The notes under the pieces are model-generated. The model ran no database searches. It saw nothing but the letters and a program-made list of their open reading frames with translations, and was not told the origin of the DNA. Made by a program: the position numbers and the translations under genes. A DNA stretch of 64,000 nucleotides from Nectonema munidae (taxonomy: Eukaryota > Nematomorpha > Nectonematoida > Nectonematidae): NCBI GenBank assembly GCA_030549495.1, contig JAUIRK010000029.1, positions 186,001 through 250,000 on the forward strand, given 5' to 3'. The first letter of the stretch is position 1; each line of letters starts with the position of its first letter. Shown piece by piece: positions 46,448 to 58,184 of this stretch.

Positions 46448-46803
46448 CCGCAAGAAAGCTTTAGAGATAAAAAAGAAATATATCGAGATTTTTAGTAAAA
46501 ACCATATCAAAATCATTTTAAAAGCCTTTAAACACTATAAATCTGTGAAATCTCCAGGAAAAATTATATAAAAAAACTATTGAAAGAAAAAAACTTACCG
46601 TAGGCAACAGAGAGATATACCGAAAGATATCCAAGGTATATTAATTTTTTTTCGCTATAAGTTTTTATCATTCAATAGTTTTTTTTAATAATTTTCAATG
46701 CAGATTTGAAAGATTTATTGTTTTTAAAGATTTTTAACGGTTTTTTGAAGCTCTTTACTAAAAATTTCTATATCATTAGAGTTTTGATATCTTCCTGTCT
46801 GGT
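46448..46803. mobile_element. MITE-like hairpin with ~145-bp diverged arms
   Basis: 46448-46598 and 46658-46803 are imperfect reverse complements. Matching parts include GAGATTTTTAGTAAA / TTTACTAAAAATTTC, AACTATTGAAAG / CATTCAATAGTT and ACTATAAATCTGTGAAATCT / AGATTTGAAAGATTTATTGT. Non-coding; the arms have diverged, so it is old. Confidence 0.65.
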
Positions 46804-49089
46804 AAAAAATCTGACCCTTCGAAAGGAAGGAAACAAAGAATTTTAGTTACAAAAAAATCAGCACTAAAATTTGTGCATCAATAGAAGTAGATTTTATTAA
46901 AAGAAATGCTTGATAAATAAGTTAGGTAAATTATGCACATTTTGTGTGTTTAAAAAATTAATTAATAATTATTTTTTTAACCTTCTTTTGAATTATAGAT
47001 AACATTGCAAAAACAAATCTCTCCTTTTTCACTATATATATTAATTATATATGTAAATAACTGCCTTACGAGTTGCGATTGAAGAGAAAGCTGACATTTC
47101 TTTTACAAAAAATGAAAAGGTTTATTGAATTTTGAACTAATAGACTAACTAACGTCTAACACAGCTTGTTTGCAATACAATTAGGGGAAAGGATTACTTC
47201 TTATCACACGACTTCATAGCTAGTATGTCTTGGATAAACCAATCTGTTACACCAAATATTAAAAAAGAAAGAAAGAGTCCTAAAAGGCAATTTTGCTTTT
47301 TGTATAAATTGAATCTATAGCATTAAGTATATGGGTTATTTGGCCTTGGATGAACGTTTCATGTTTGTTACACAATAAAAATTGCTTATCCAAGAAAATT
47401 CTTTCCTATTTTTGTGGGCTGCAATTATAAAACACCCTCATTTGGGTTGGTATGGAGGTGTGGTTGAACGAGACAAACAGTAATTCATTGCATTTCCACG
47501 GATCTAGCAGAATGATTGAGCGATACATATAAATAATATTGAAACTCGTCTTAGTTTTACAACGTTGTATCTTTATGATCTTTTCAATCTAAGTGCAGTG
47601 TGAGGAAAGTTCAGAGTCTCGCTTTGAAGTATCACGTAGAAATTCAATCGAGGACATAGCAAATATTGGTACTGGCAAAAAAACTTGATTTTGGACAGAA
47701 TGCTATCACATGTCTCTAACATATGGGCTATTCGTTCTCTATTCCTTTCTCTGCCACACATAATTCCCAACTCATTGAAGCGTCACATGATAAATCATTC
47801 TAGTATAATACAATATTTTATTTTGTTCACTATGATTTATCCAGTATCATAATGATGGGGTGATTGATATTTAAGATCCTCCCTCCCACCACACAGATCC
47901 TCCCATTGCCCCATTTACCTCCATACAATTTTAAGCTCAATGAGATTTAATATGATTTTTTGAAAAAAGAGTTCAACTTCAGATCGGTGAGATGAATGAA
48001 CTAATATTGCGTCCGCAAGTCTAGATGAGAGCGTATCAACCGTTTTACCTTGACCCAACCTTGATATTTATTAAATCTTTCAAGAAACCTACAATACACA
48101 AAAAATATTTCATTTGAGTATCTTTTTTTATCACAGTGTTTGCAATTGAAGAAAAAGACAAATAGATTCAAGACAAAAATGAATTTTAAAATTTCTTTAT
48201 ATTATTTCTCCAAAAAAATATTTTTATTGTAAAATCAAATTTTTTATTATTAAATTAATTTATTTCACTTTAATCAACATTTTATTACATCCTTAAATTA
48301 TTTTAGAATGCTTTGTGATTTAAAATAGATTTTTGTTCATATTTTATAAATTCATTTATATATTTTGTCTTGGGATATTTTCAGAAAAAATTTATCATAA
48401 AAAAATTTATAAAATCATCCAGATAATAGTCAATTTTTCTAGATTCACGTTAACACGTAGTCAAGATGTTTTTGGAGCGAGTTGATTGTAAACCGAAAAG
48501 AATATTGACCTTAGATATGATATCCGTTTCTTTAACCAATTAAATTGCATCTACATTAGACGTGGTCTAAAAAAATTCGTTCGCCTAAAAGTGGGTCTCT
48601 CAGTTGACTAATATACAGCTCGCGAAAGGATATTTAACAACAAGTTAACCCATTAAATCAATCCCAAAAACATAATTCTTTTCTCAAACACAACCTTTAC
48701 TACAAAGAATATATCTTCTTTTAAATATATATTAGTTATAAAATTATAAAAAGAAACTTTTTAATAGAAAAAAAATTTATGACTCCTAAGGGAGTCATTG
48801 GGATAATAAAAAAAATATTGCAAAAACTGCCTCTTTTTTATTTATAAACAAAAATAGATTAAATTGGATTTTGTATTTTTTTTGCATAAAAACATCTTCA
48901 AGTTTTACAAAGGTTGTGGTTGATAGGATGTGTTATATCAACTCTAATTTCATATAGCTTGATTCGCTTCTTCCTCCTCTTCGACCCAAACCCAAATTTT
49001 AAAAGGGTTTGGATTTTTTAAGAAAGATTTGCACAACTTCTCTTCTCAAATCTTTATTACATATATTGGAGTTAATTGTTATCTGGAAA
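46804..49089. other. No gene seen
   Basis: AT-rich. 48564-48632 is similar to 51387-51449 (GTGGGTCTCTCAGTT and ATACAGCTCGCGAAA versus GGTGGTCTCTCAGTT and ATACAGCTTGCGAAA), a dispersed repeat. A short minus ORF at 47770-47573 is not recognised. Confidence 0.45.
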
Positions 49090-50035
49090 GTCTCCAAGAA
49101 TAAACATAAGCTATATTATTTACGTTTATTATCAAAGGCCAATACCATTTCTTGCTGTTATTTCTGACCTTTCATAAAGCTGTACACCTATCATTCCTTT
49201 TTTATAAGGCTTGATATTATGTGGCCGACTGATTTTAATTTACCAACTTCTTTTTTCTATCCTTCAATTTTAGCTAAAAGAAAAGTGCTTTCAGAATTAC
49301 TATAAAGATATAGTAACTAGAGAACCATCTTTCCATTTCTTATTTCTACACGTTCACTAGCAAAATGTTCAAATAAAACTTCTTTCTTATTTAAATTTTT
49401 TTTTAGAAATAGACATCTGCATGTTCTGTTTTCTTTTACAGTTTCTGTTGTTCTAATATTCATTTATAAAAATAAAAAAAGTAAAAAATTTATCAAAATA
49501 AAGCGAAGTTTAGTTGGATTAGGGCAATTAAAAACCATTTTTAACTATACTTGTGTATTGAGTTCTTCTTTAGTTAGAGCATTTACCTTTGCCTTCATAT
49601 ATTTCAAGTTTATCGCGATTTTTTAAGCAAGTTATCTGCGCAAGGAAAACATTTTTGCATTTCCTGAAATCGATTTCTATACATTGTAGAAAAATATATT
49701 GGACACTCTATGTGTTTTTGACGGCTCCAGTAATCTCTTTCAGATGTTCTAATGTTATATCCTGTTAAAAAACAAAGCGTACAAAATTGAATATTTCTTC
49801 TTTTGAAAAGAAAATTTTTTCAAAATTATGAACTTTTATAGCATATTTATTTGTTTATTCTGTTATCAAGTCTGACATGTCATCAAATACACAAAAAAAG
49901 TTTCCCAGCAAGATCTGTAAACTATTTCAGGATATTTAATTGACAACTGATTTGAAGCAAACAAGTCTGGATTTTCATTACATCTTTTCAATTTAGATTT
50001 AATTGTCTCAGAAATCCAACTTACTTTTTTTTACA
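49090..50035 (-). pseudogene. Decayed piggyBac transposase
   Basis: Pieces of a piggyBac (DDE_Tnp_1_7) transposase lie in the right order on the minus strand. Near 49880-49830 is TCQT..QNKQICYKS (pattern I.EQTN.Y). Near 49735-49640 is RDYWSRQKHIECPIYFSTMY then RNRFQEMQKCF (pattern YWS....P.F...MSR.RF..I...LHF). Near 49465-49400 is TVKENRTCRC (pattern GTVR.NR). Near 49235-49140 is RPHNIKPYKKGMIGVQLYER then SEITARNGIGL (pattern P..I..YNK.M.GVD..D). Stops and frame changes break it in many places, and internal parts are missing. TTAA-flanked ends were not found. Confidence 0.7.
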
Positions 50036-53000
50036 ATTTCATTCATTCCTTAAGTTTATCAGTGTTAGTTCCGAAGGACTCCCAAAGGAGTAGATGAAAT
50101 AAAAATGTGCTTCACAAATAACATCAATATTTATGTATTCTGCCTCATAATTAGCTAATTTTTAATTTAAGCACACTTTTACTTTTTATATTATGTTCTT
50201 AGTAAGTTGAAAAGTTCTTAGCATCCACTGCTGTTGTACGCTATTCCAACCATTGCTGTGTGTAAGTGACGTAATAATAATAAGACATAATTTGTCAAAA
50301 ATTGCCGAGAAGTTACGAACGATTACGAATAATATTTTCATAATTATAGCGAAAAGGATATAACCAAGTTAAATCTAGAACTAAGCATTGGAAGCCTACT
50401 GATTCGCCACTTTTATAGTATCATGCAATTTACTCCTTTACACAATCCTCACTCATTTTATGAGAAGAATATAAAACCTTCTGTTTTTTGCGTTCTAGAC
50501 ATTTTTTGAATTTATAATTTGTTATGGTCTTGGAAATCAATGAAAATTAAGCAAACACAAAAGGAGTTTTCTTTATCATTTCAAGCTCTGTGCATTTGAT
50601 CATTGAGATTTGAAGCAAAAGTGTTTTTTTATCTGTGAATGCCAATAAATTTAACTGTATTCTAAGTTTATATTCATATTTTTGGAAACAATAACAAACA
50701 CTGCTTTTTTTAATTTCATCTTTTGACATTTTGAGTATAGCGGTATAGTTTTTAGTTGAATGCACTTGAATCCTTCATTTTAATCATGATTTTTCATTTT
50801 ATGCGTTTTATCATGATAAAGTATCTTGTTTTTTAAGTATTGTTTTAAAAAAACTTTCAATTTTACGGTTTTATAGTTAAATAGTCTTAAAACAATCTTT
50901 TTTAATAAGCCAACTCAAATTCTTCTAAATATTCTCGAAGATTTAAAAGTTTGGACTTGGCTTGAGGTTTCTGTAAAAATTTTTTTTTCAAAACTCTTTT
51001 GAGTGAATAAATAACCTACCATCTTAAAACTATTCAACTAACTAATAACAATAAAATCTAGTTTTAAAGAACAAGATAGCTTATCTTTATAAATTGCTTA
51101 ATATCAGAAAATCCTGATTAAAATGAAGGAATCAAGTGGATTTAACAAAAAATTCAGCCCACTTAAATTAAATTAATTAAAAATATTCGGATTCTGAATA
51201 CTTCCCCTTTGGGAATCTTAGTTTTAGATTCTTTCAAATCTGAAATTGCATTAAAATGATCAAGCCCTATAAAAAAACTTGGGAAAGGCAAATAAAATGT
51301 AGAATCGCTTACTTAAGATTAATTTCGACATAATATCGATGATAAGTAGAGAAAGGGTTTTTAGTAGAAAAAAAATAGGAAAACTTGGTCTAAAAATTTG
51401 TTCAACTAAAACTGGGTGGTCTCTCAGTTCTCTACTATACAGCTTGCGAAATTATTTTATTTGGATTGAATCTGAATAGCTTTAACAGTGTCATATTTTT
51501 ATTTCTAGTTTCTATAATAACGAACTCAAATCAAGAGGTCAAGGTTAATCAAGAGTTAACTAATTAAGTAAGAGAGTAATTGACTAACTAATTTTCCATT
51601 CCGAGTATTCAAAGAGGCAGTTTTCTGAGATCGCGTTGTCTGGCCACCGTTAAATTTGCACTAAGTGATAAAAATAGTAATTTTAAGATCATTTTTATAT
51701 AATAAAGGTCTAACTAATAAAATTTATGAGATCCTGGATTTCAAAATTAAGTAACATATTGATGTCCATTTTCATATCTCGATCCGCGAATCTACACCTT
51801 TTAACATCGAATCTCTCTATAATTTCTATCTATGTTATTTTTATAGAAAACACACTTAATTCACACTTTTCTAATTCTCTACAAAAACTAAAATTCTAAA
51901 CGAATAAAAAAATTTAATTATAGGAATATTTGAAAATAGCATCTCTCAAAAGTACACTGTTCAGAATGGGACAGATTTTTTTTCAGGAAGATATTATAAG
52001 ATACCAAAAGTTAATATAATTGAAATTATTTTCAGATTCGTATTGTAGACCTTAAATCGCACTGATTTAATAAAAAATTCAAAAATTCTGAAACTTCTAC
52101 TCATACTTTAATCTGAATTTTCGAAAAATATAAAGTGATTTTTACTTTTAGTAACTTTAATAAGAAGATTTAAGCTCAACTCAAAGAAAAGAACATGTTA
52201 ATAATTTTGTCCAATTTATATAAGTCAAGAATCTAATTCAAAACGAAACTAAAAGCGAACAAAGTCGAAATCTAACTTTCTTAGATTTAAGAGATCTAGA
52301 TTTTCTAAATCACTTAGTTAAAACAAATGACATATTTAGATTCGGCACGGCAAACAGGGCCAAATTGATATTTTAATATATATTATCTTTCGGTTTTTGA
52401 TTTGGCATTTTCGGGTAGAAAGTATTTTTCAAAGGAAATATGTGAAATAGGAAATTAGTTCTTGATTTTCACACAATGTATATAATAAAAGCTTTAATTT
52501 TCTTATTTTCAATAAAAAAATTTTTTAATGTTCTTGAAAGTATAGTTTTATTCGTGCAAATGTCGTCGTTTTTGGCAAGCACTTTTAATTTTTCTAGCCA
52601 ATTAAGTGATATTTAATTTCTGTTCAACACAATTTGACGTGAATAAAATTTGGTCCCAAAAAAAATTATTATTTCGAGGCCGATTTGCCCAGAAGTTAAA
52701 TTGATCAAAGACGGAAATGTCTTGAGCCCGAATTGACCTGCGTCCATTTATTTAGACATATGTTTACTTGTTTTAATATTCAGATTAGTCAAAAAAAACT
52801 AGGTTAAAAACGTCAAAGTATAACTTTTAAACTAAATCTAATCAAAAGATAACAATTGTAGCAAGTGAATGTGGTATGGTCAACTCGCACCGGAAGATTT
52901 TCCACGAACATAAAATATTTATCCCAGATAAAAAATTTGTATTAGTACTCTTTAAAAATTTTTGAAAAGGAGGCAATTTTTATGAAATTTTGCATTTATC

Positions 53001-53078
53001 ATCTGAGTTAGAATCGTTTTAGGTCATAGTTGTATTGAAAATATGGGAACCTACATAAATGACGTCCCTCAAAATATT
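50036..53078. other. No gene seen
   Basis: AT-rich intergenic DNA. It holds the second copy of the dispersed repeat (51387-51449). A short minus ORF (50765-50547, with KNYTAILKMSKDEIKK) could be a piece of the neighbouring element but shows no recognised motif. Confidence 0.45.
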
Positions 53079-53414
53079 TAAGGGTACTTATGGGTTATCT
53101 CCCCCCCCCCCCTACTCTAAAAAATTTTTTCCAACTTAATAATTTTAAAATACTAATTGATTAATAATTTTAAATATATAATTAAATATATATATTTAAT
53201 TTATGAAAATAAATTAAACTAATTATTACTTTTTTGCTGTATAATTTTCATTAGTTACACTATATAATATTTTTTAGTAAGTTTTTTTATATATAAAATA
53301 TTTTTATATTTAGTCATTTATTATTTTTACTCATCATTTAAATTCAAATAAAATTTTTAAAAAAAATTTTTAGAGTGGGGGGGGGGGCGGGAGATAACCC
53401 ATAAGTACCTTTTT
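53079..53414. mobile_element. MITE with ~50-bp inverted repeats and poly-C/poly-G blocks
   Basis: The left end AGGGTACTTATGGGTTATCT then (C)12 and TACTCTAAAAAATTTTT is mirrored at the right by AAAATTTTTAGAGT, (G)n, GGGAGATAACCCATAAG and TACC. TTAA is next to both ends (TTAAGGGTAC; TACCTTTTTAAG), which would fit a piggyBac-type TTAA target, but the inner borders differ by two bases. The interior is A/T only. Confidence 0.75.
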
Positions 53415-54158
53415 AAGTTTTTGACCCTCCCTCCCCCTACCTTCTCTTCTTCCTCCCCTCCCTGTAGTGATTTTTACCCCTTCTGTTCTATTTTTTAATA
53501 CAGAACTTCTAAAATTTGTTTGCTTCCCCGATAAGGATGTTATATATGTTTGATCCCTAAACAAACATTTAGAAGAGTAAAATCATGAGAAAAAAATATA
53601 GAATTTTATTTAAGATATGATAAAAAAGATTATAAATAAGGATTTACAGAAGAAACAAAGAAAAATTGAAATTATCTCAACTTGGAGACAAAGTGTAACT
53701 AGAGACGCATTTAAAATGATGATAAAGTGGTTGTGCTTGTGGTCCAAACAAAAACCCTAAAAAATGTAATAAATATCACAAATATAGAAGTGAAATTTTG
53801 TATAAAGAAAGAAAATATATAAAATTTTATATATTGGAGACTTTTGAATCAAAAATTTTAAGTTTTGTCTCCATACTTGAAGAAAATATCATAAATTTCG
53901 ATGAAAAAATTGTAGAATTTTGGAAAAAAGGCCATTATTTTCTATAATACTCAATCTTTTTAAAAAATTAAAACCGTTTACTATATATTTACACGAAATG
54001 TGAAGTCATTGTGTATTGAATTTGCGGAAAAAATGGGAAACACTTGGTGAAATCAGACATTAAAGCAGCAAAACTTGCACGAAAAAGGGCAAAATGCGCA
54101 AAAATAGAAAATTCTTCTTCGAACGCTTTGTGTATTCGTATCGGTTCTCTCATGAAAG
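53415..54158. other. Upstream region of the H1 gene
   Basis: AT-rich with a T/C-rich block at 53420-53480. GGGAAACACTTGG at 54036-54048 contains AAACAC, similar to the AC box of H1 promoters, about 120 bases before the TATA box. This may be coincidence. Confidence 0.4.
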
Positions 54159-54166
54159 TATAAATA
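54159..54166 (+). promoter_or_regulatory. TATA box of the histone H1 gene
   Basis: TATAAATA, about 98 bases before the ATG. A pyrimidine-rich start region (TTCCTTCTTCATTTTCTCTC) lies 18-40 bases downstream, the usual place for a transcription start. Confidence 0.7.
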
Positions 54167-54256
54167 CTCGCGCAATTATTTTTCCTTCTTCATTTTCTCT
54201 CTCTCTTTCCTTTGTTCGTGGTGTACCCTTCTGATTTCCTACGCATTCCTGCAAAT

Positions 54257-55192
54257 ATGTCCAATCCTGCTGCTCAATCGAGTCCCAAGAAAAGCGTGCC
54301 CAAAGTTAAGAAGTCAACCATTAAAAAGGCGCCTGCCTCTCACCCTCCTTTCAATGAAATGATCGCTGATGGCATTCGAACCCTAGGAGAAAGAGGAGGT
54401 TCATCAAGAATTGCCCTATTGAAATATATATCTGCCAAGTACGACGTTGGAGACAACAAAATCATGATCAATGCCCACCTGAAAAAGGCTTTGAAAAGTG
54501 GCGTTAAACTTGGAAAATTGAAACAGGTAAATTACACCCTTCTATCTAAAATGTAGTCCATTTTTTAAACTAATATTTTGGATATTCAAAATTTTACAAA
54601 TGTAGATTATGTAGCATTATCAGTTAGGATACTTTATTGAATATATATTCGATATCATGTATAAGATTAGTTCTAGATCATTCAGAATTTTCTTATAAAA
54701 TCGGTTTAATTTTGAAACTTCACAAACTTGAAGGGTGTGATAATTTTTTTAAATTTCTTAAAAAGTAGGATAACTTGTGTTTTGGTATTAGGTTCAAAGA
54801 TATAACTTAAAGTTATAGGATCATTTCAATTTGGCCTGTAAATAATATTGAATTAGAGGACGAATTATCCCTAAACCGAAGTTATATGTATACCTTGATT
54901 ATAGCATTCTATTTTCCAAATAAATTTTTAGATAAAAGGTGTTGGTGCTACTGGATCATTCAAATTGGTGACTGATGCAAAATCTCCAAAGTTATCTGAA
55001 AAAGAAAGCAAACCCAAACCAGAGAAAAAGGAGAAAGCAAAAAAAGTTTCGAAGCCAAAGTCTCCCGTAAAGAAGAAGCCTTCTTCAAAGAGTAAATCTG
55101 AGTCTAGCAAGAAGAAAGTTAGTAAAAAAGTTACACCTCCTTCCAAATCCAAGAAAGTAGTTAAAAAAGCAGCATCTTCCAAAAAGAAATAA
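54257..55192 (+). CDS. Linker histone H1 (176 aa), one intron
   Basis: Exon 1 is 54257-54526 and exon 2 is 54932-55192; the intron (GT at 54527, AG at 54931) is 405 bases and falls between codons. The protein has a short basic N-tail (MSNPAAQSSPKKSVPKVKK), then a winged-helix globular domain at about residues 28-105. That domain reads HPPFNEMIADGIRTLGERGG, SSRIALLKYISAKYD, MINAHLKKALKSGVK and, after the intron, IKGVGATGSFKLV, the classic H1 signature. It ends in a Lys/Ser/Pro-rich tail with SPK and SPVK phosphorylation-type sites. It binds linker DNA at the nucleosome dyad. The ATG at 54257 is chosen because H1 proteins start near this point; an in-frame TTG upstream is not a start. A poly(A) signal follows and no histone stem-loop is seen, so this looks like a polyadenylated, replication-independent type. 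Confidence 0.95.
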
Positions 55193-55268
55193 GTGATTCC
55201 ATTGGATGAAAAGATGTACATACATGCAATATTTTTTTTATATATATTTTTTACTATGAAATTTATTT

Positions 55269-55274
55269 AATAAA
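55269..55274 (+). terminator. Poly(A) signal of the H1 gene
   Basis: AATAAA 77 bases after the stop codon. No stem-loop of the replication-dependent histone type is visible between stop and signal. Confidence 0.65.
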
Positions 55275-55504
55275 AATATTTTTATCAATGTTTACTTTCA
55301 TTCTAACAAAGGCAATAGAAGGGTCATTACTCAATATTCTTAAGAGCATACTTATTAAAATGGTAAATATTAATTAATTTTTCTAAAAAATTGGGGTAGT
55401 TTAATTAAGCCCCGTTGTTACAGGAAGGGAGCGGGTAAACCAGGGCTGCACACATCCTAGTATTAGATGTATGAAATAACATCAAATTGACCCAACTGGC
55501 TAGT

Positions 55505-55669
55505 AAGGGGTAGTTCACAATTGACGTCAACCTTTTTTTTTGAAAAATTTCAACCCCTTCCCCTCATGTCAACTTTTAGATATATCATCACTTAACAAAA
55601 TCGACTTATGTCAACTTTGGTTACCCCCCCCCCCAGTTTTAGTTGACGTCAATTGTGAACGACCCCTAA
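55505..55669. mobile_element. 165-bp MITE with 27-bp inverted repeats
   Basis: AAGGGGTAGTTCACAATTG then ACGTCAAC at the left, GTTGACGTCAATTGTGAAC then GACCCCT at the right, one mismatch between arms. GTCAACTTT-like words are repeated inside, with a poly-C run at about 55625. The first 17 bases reappear at 57151-57167. Confidence 0.8.
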
Positions 55670-55699
55670 TTTGTTAGCAAGATATCTTTGATTAACCCA

Positions 55700-57021
55700 T
55701 CTAAAATGTCCATATTGTCGCATGACTACATTGAAATAAGGATTGAAGAGCAGCACAGTGCCAACCTTCTACAGCGTTTGTAGTTCGAGCAATTCCGTCT
55801 ACTACATTTGTTATCTACATCTTCGAATATATGTATCTTAAAATTAGCGCAAAAGCTTCTACAGAACTGATAGAAATTAAGGGTAGAGCGGGTAAACAGA
55901 GTATTAATGTGTTTAGTTCTTGATTGCATTCCATCGTGGTTTTCATTGCCAATTCTATAGCTTATTTGCACACGCTTTGAGAAAGATGAAAAAGCAGCCT
56001 TTGATTTCTGTGTTTGGATATGCGCATTGAAACTCAATCATTGATGCCATTTCAAAATCTAAGAGGATTTGCTTCAGAAACTTTCTTGAATAGCAGCTAT
56101 CATTCTTCTATGAGTATTTCTGTTTTTATTTTTTTAAAAGCGCGTATTTTGCAGCTGGATTAGGGATCTTCTCCAAAATTAAAATGTAATGTATATAATT
56201 GACAAAATATATAGGCTACAACTTTGAATGTTCCATCTTCAAACCATAGTGCAGCTATAATTTCACCATTACCAAATAAAAGAGATCTCTCAGAGTCAGA
56301 ATACCAGAATTGTACAAAAGGATTGCCCGATATTTATCAGGAAGTTGAAAATCTATTGAATAGCTAGGAGCAACATCGAAGCTTTTTTTTAGCACGTTGT
56401 AGAGTAGTTCGATGAAGACTGTATTTTTTGGTAATCTCATCAGAGTTTCATTCAACAATGTTTGGCTTTGCCCTTATTTCAATCATTGAACTTTTCATTT
56501 TTGCTACTGCTTTTCTTGCTTCAATATTTTTCCCATCTGAAACGTTTGAGTGGTCTGATTTAGGGAGTGAAATCGCACGATCACCCAAAGTTGTAATAAA
56601 TGTATTACATTTTTTTTCTGATACTCTCTACATCGCCAACGTATAGAGGAGGTGTCTTTATGAATGTCTCTTGATTATTGAAAAAAACTGCTTCTTTGCC
56701 TTTACAAGTCTTCCGAACTCACAAAAGTGTTCCATATTCTAAAAAATATCTGTTAAAAATAATTATTAGAAAGGCATGATCAGAAGCAAAGAGAAGTGCG
56801 GAAGTTAGGCGCATACAAAAATAATTATTCAAGTGAGGAAACAGATGATGCATGTGTCAAAAATTATTATTATTTCTAATATCTACTCCATACCTGCAGT
56901 ATAATGAGTGATGAAACGTCGAGTGGTGAAATATCTTTGTGATTGTGTCGCGTGATGAAATGACGAGTTCGTTAAAATGAAGTGTCAAGTGATGAAATAT
57001 CGCGTGATGAATTGTCCCGCC
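55700..57021 (-). mobile_element. Second Mutator-like relic (FLYWCH-type MULE)
   Basis: On the minus strand, in order: subterminal GTGATGAAATNTC repeats at 57021-56900, the left end reading GGCGGGACAATTCATCACG. Near 56625-56440 are KKCNTFITTLGDRAISLPKS and DHSNVSDG, a FLYWCH end. 56458-56255 gives LMRLPKNTVFIELLYNVLKK and FQLPDKYRAILLYNSG. About 56130-55960 has LLDFEMASM and CAYPNTEIKGCFF, matching the MULE pattern D-F-E-x-A...Y-P...I-K-G-C-x-F-H. 56037-55726 is the following helical part. Several stops and frame changes; DDE residues are only partly traceable. The opposite end is missing. It differs from the OTU-type MULE at 5.5 kb. Confidence 0.7.
56900..57021 (-). repeat. Subterminal repeats of the second Mutator-like relic
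   Basis: GTGATGAAAYRTC-like words occur at about 56908, 56923, 56951, 56989 and 57003, ending in ATTGTCCCGCC. Such repeated CATCAC words are typical of some MULE termini. Confidence 0.6.
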
Positions 57022-57167
57022 AATCATATTGATTATTATTATCATGTAATTCGAAAAGTAGTTACATGAAATGTAAAATGTGGAAAAAAGGAAGAAAGAA
57101 GTAAGATTTGTATTTACAAGGAGAATTGCGGAGAGTTTATGAAAGAATATAAGGGGTCGTTCACAAT

Positions 57168-57588
57168 AACAGTATTTAACATCATAAATAAAAACATTCA
57201 TGTTAATCGTGATATCCTACCCCCATTTTCTTCAAGATTTCGAAGAACTCATCAGTACAAATTTATAAAAAGCCGACACAAAAAGCACTTCCGCAAAAAC
57301 TTCTTTTCTAACAGAATTATCAACGACTGGAACAGCCTTCCTGCGTATGTAGTGAACTCTCCCACTTTAAACATTTTCAAGCAACGCCTTGACCACTTCT
57401 GGAAAGATAAGATGTATACTCCTTCCTAGCTTAGTAACTTGGAATACCCTAGTTTTCTTATAATCTTTTTTCCATAATTGTCATTTATATTATTCTCGAT
57501 CAGTTTAGTTATTCTTTTCCGATGCGATCATTACAGGCAAATTTGCCTTTCTATTCCCTTAATAAATTATGTTATGTTATTATGAAAG
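57168..57588 (+). mobile_element. LINE 3' fragment with TTATG tail
   Basis: 5'-truncated copy holding the end of ORF2: RRTHQYKFIKSRHKKHFRKN, FFSNRIINDWNSLPAYVVNS, FKQRLDHFWKD and stop at 57427-57429. This is the C-terminal pattern of CR1/Jockey-type LINEs (R.FFS.RVI..WN.LP..VV.A.S...FK.RLD..W). After a 3' UTR with TTATTCTTTTCCGATGCGAT, it ends in TTATGTTATGTTATTATG. Confidence 0.8.
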
Positions 57589-58184
57589 ACTTTTAAAAAG
57601 ATTTTTGTATGTATGATATTTTATAAAACAATTTACTCTACTTGAACACAAACTTAACATTTAACTCCCAAAGTTGAGTCAATTTATGGCATATCCCGCT
57701 TTGAGCCTTTCCTTTAATTCCTCAATCCACACTTTTTTGCTCTCAATCCCAACACAACTGCATAGATTTTATGAAGTCAAATTACCTTTTTGTAATTCTG
57801 ATTGGATCAATCTTCTAACTCAGTGGTTTTCAAACTGGAGTCCACCTGCTGCGAAGAAGTTCAATGGGGATCCAGAAGGTGACATTGAGTGAATCGTTTT
57901 TTCGCAAAATATTGCACCCATATTGGGTCATTTGCCATTTTTGCCAATAAATCATATTAAAAAGAATAAATAAGTTAGTCTTTGAATTGAGTACTATTTT
58001 TTTCTTTCATGCCTAATTTGTAAATGTCAATTTTTCTTAATGGCTAAAAAAAATGAAATATGACGACTCACACTTGAAATTTCGTTTTACTGGATTAATG
58101 TCTGGTGGGGAAGAGGAACATAAATGTCCTTTGTTTTGTGAAATGTTTGCGTCCACTATTTTAAAGCCCGTCAAGTGAAGCTTG
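57578..58184 (+). repeat. Left arm of a ~610-bp inverted duplication around a hAT element
   Basis: Reverse complement of 60298-60927 with small differences. It contains 243 bases of flank, the hAT left terminus at 57821 and the first part of its transposase (KYDDSHLKFRFTG). Confidence 0.9.

Noticed and set aside
47573-47770. Minus ORF (MGIMCGRERNRERIAHML) as a transposase piece
   Set aside because: No family motif; neighbouring frames give no supporting blocks.
54928-55221. Minus-strand Phe-rich ORF
   Set aside because: Antisense shadow of the Lys-rich H1 tail.
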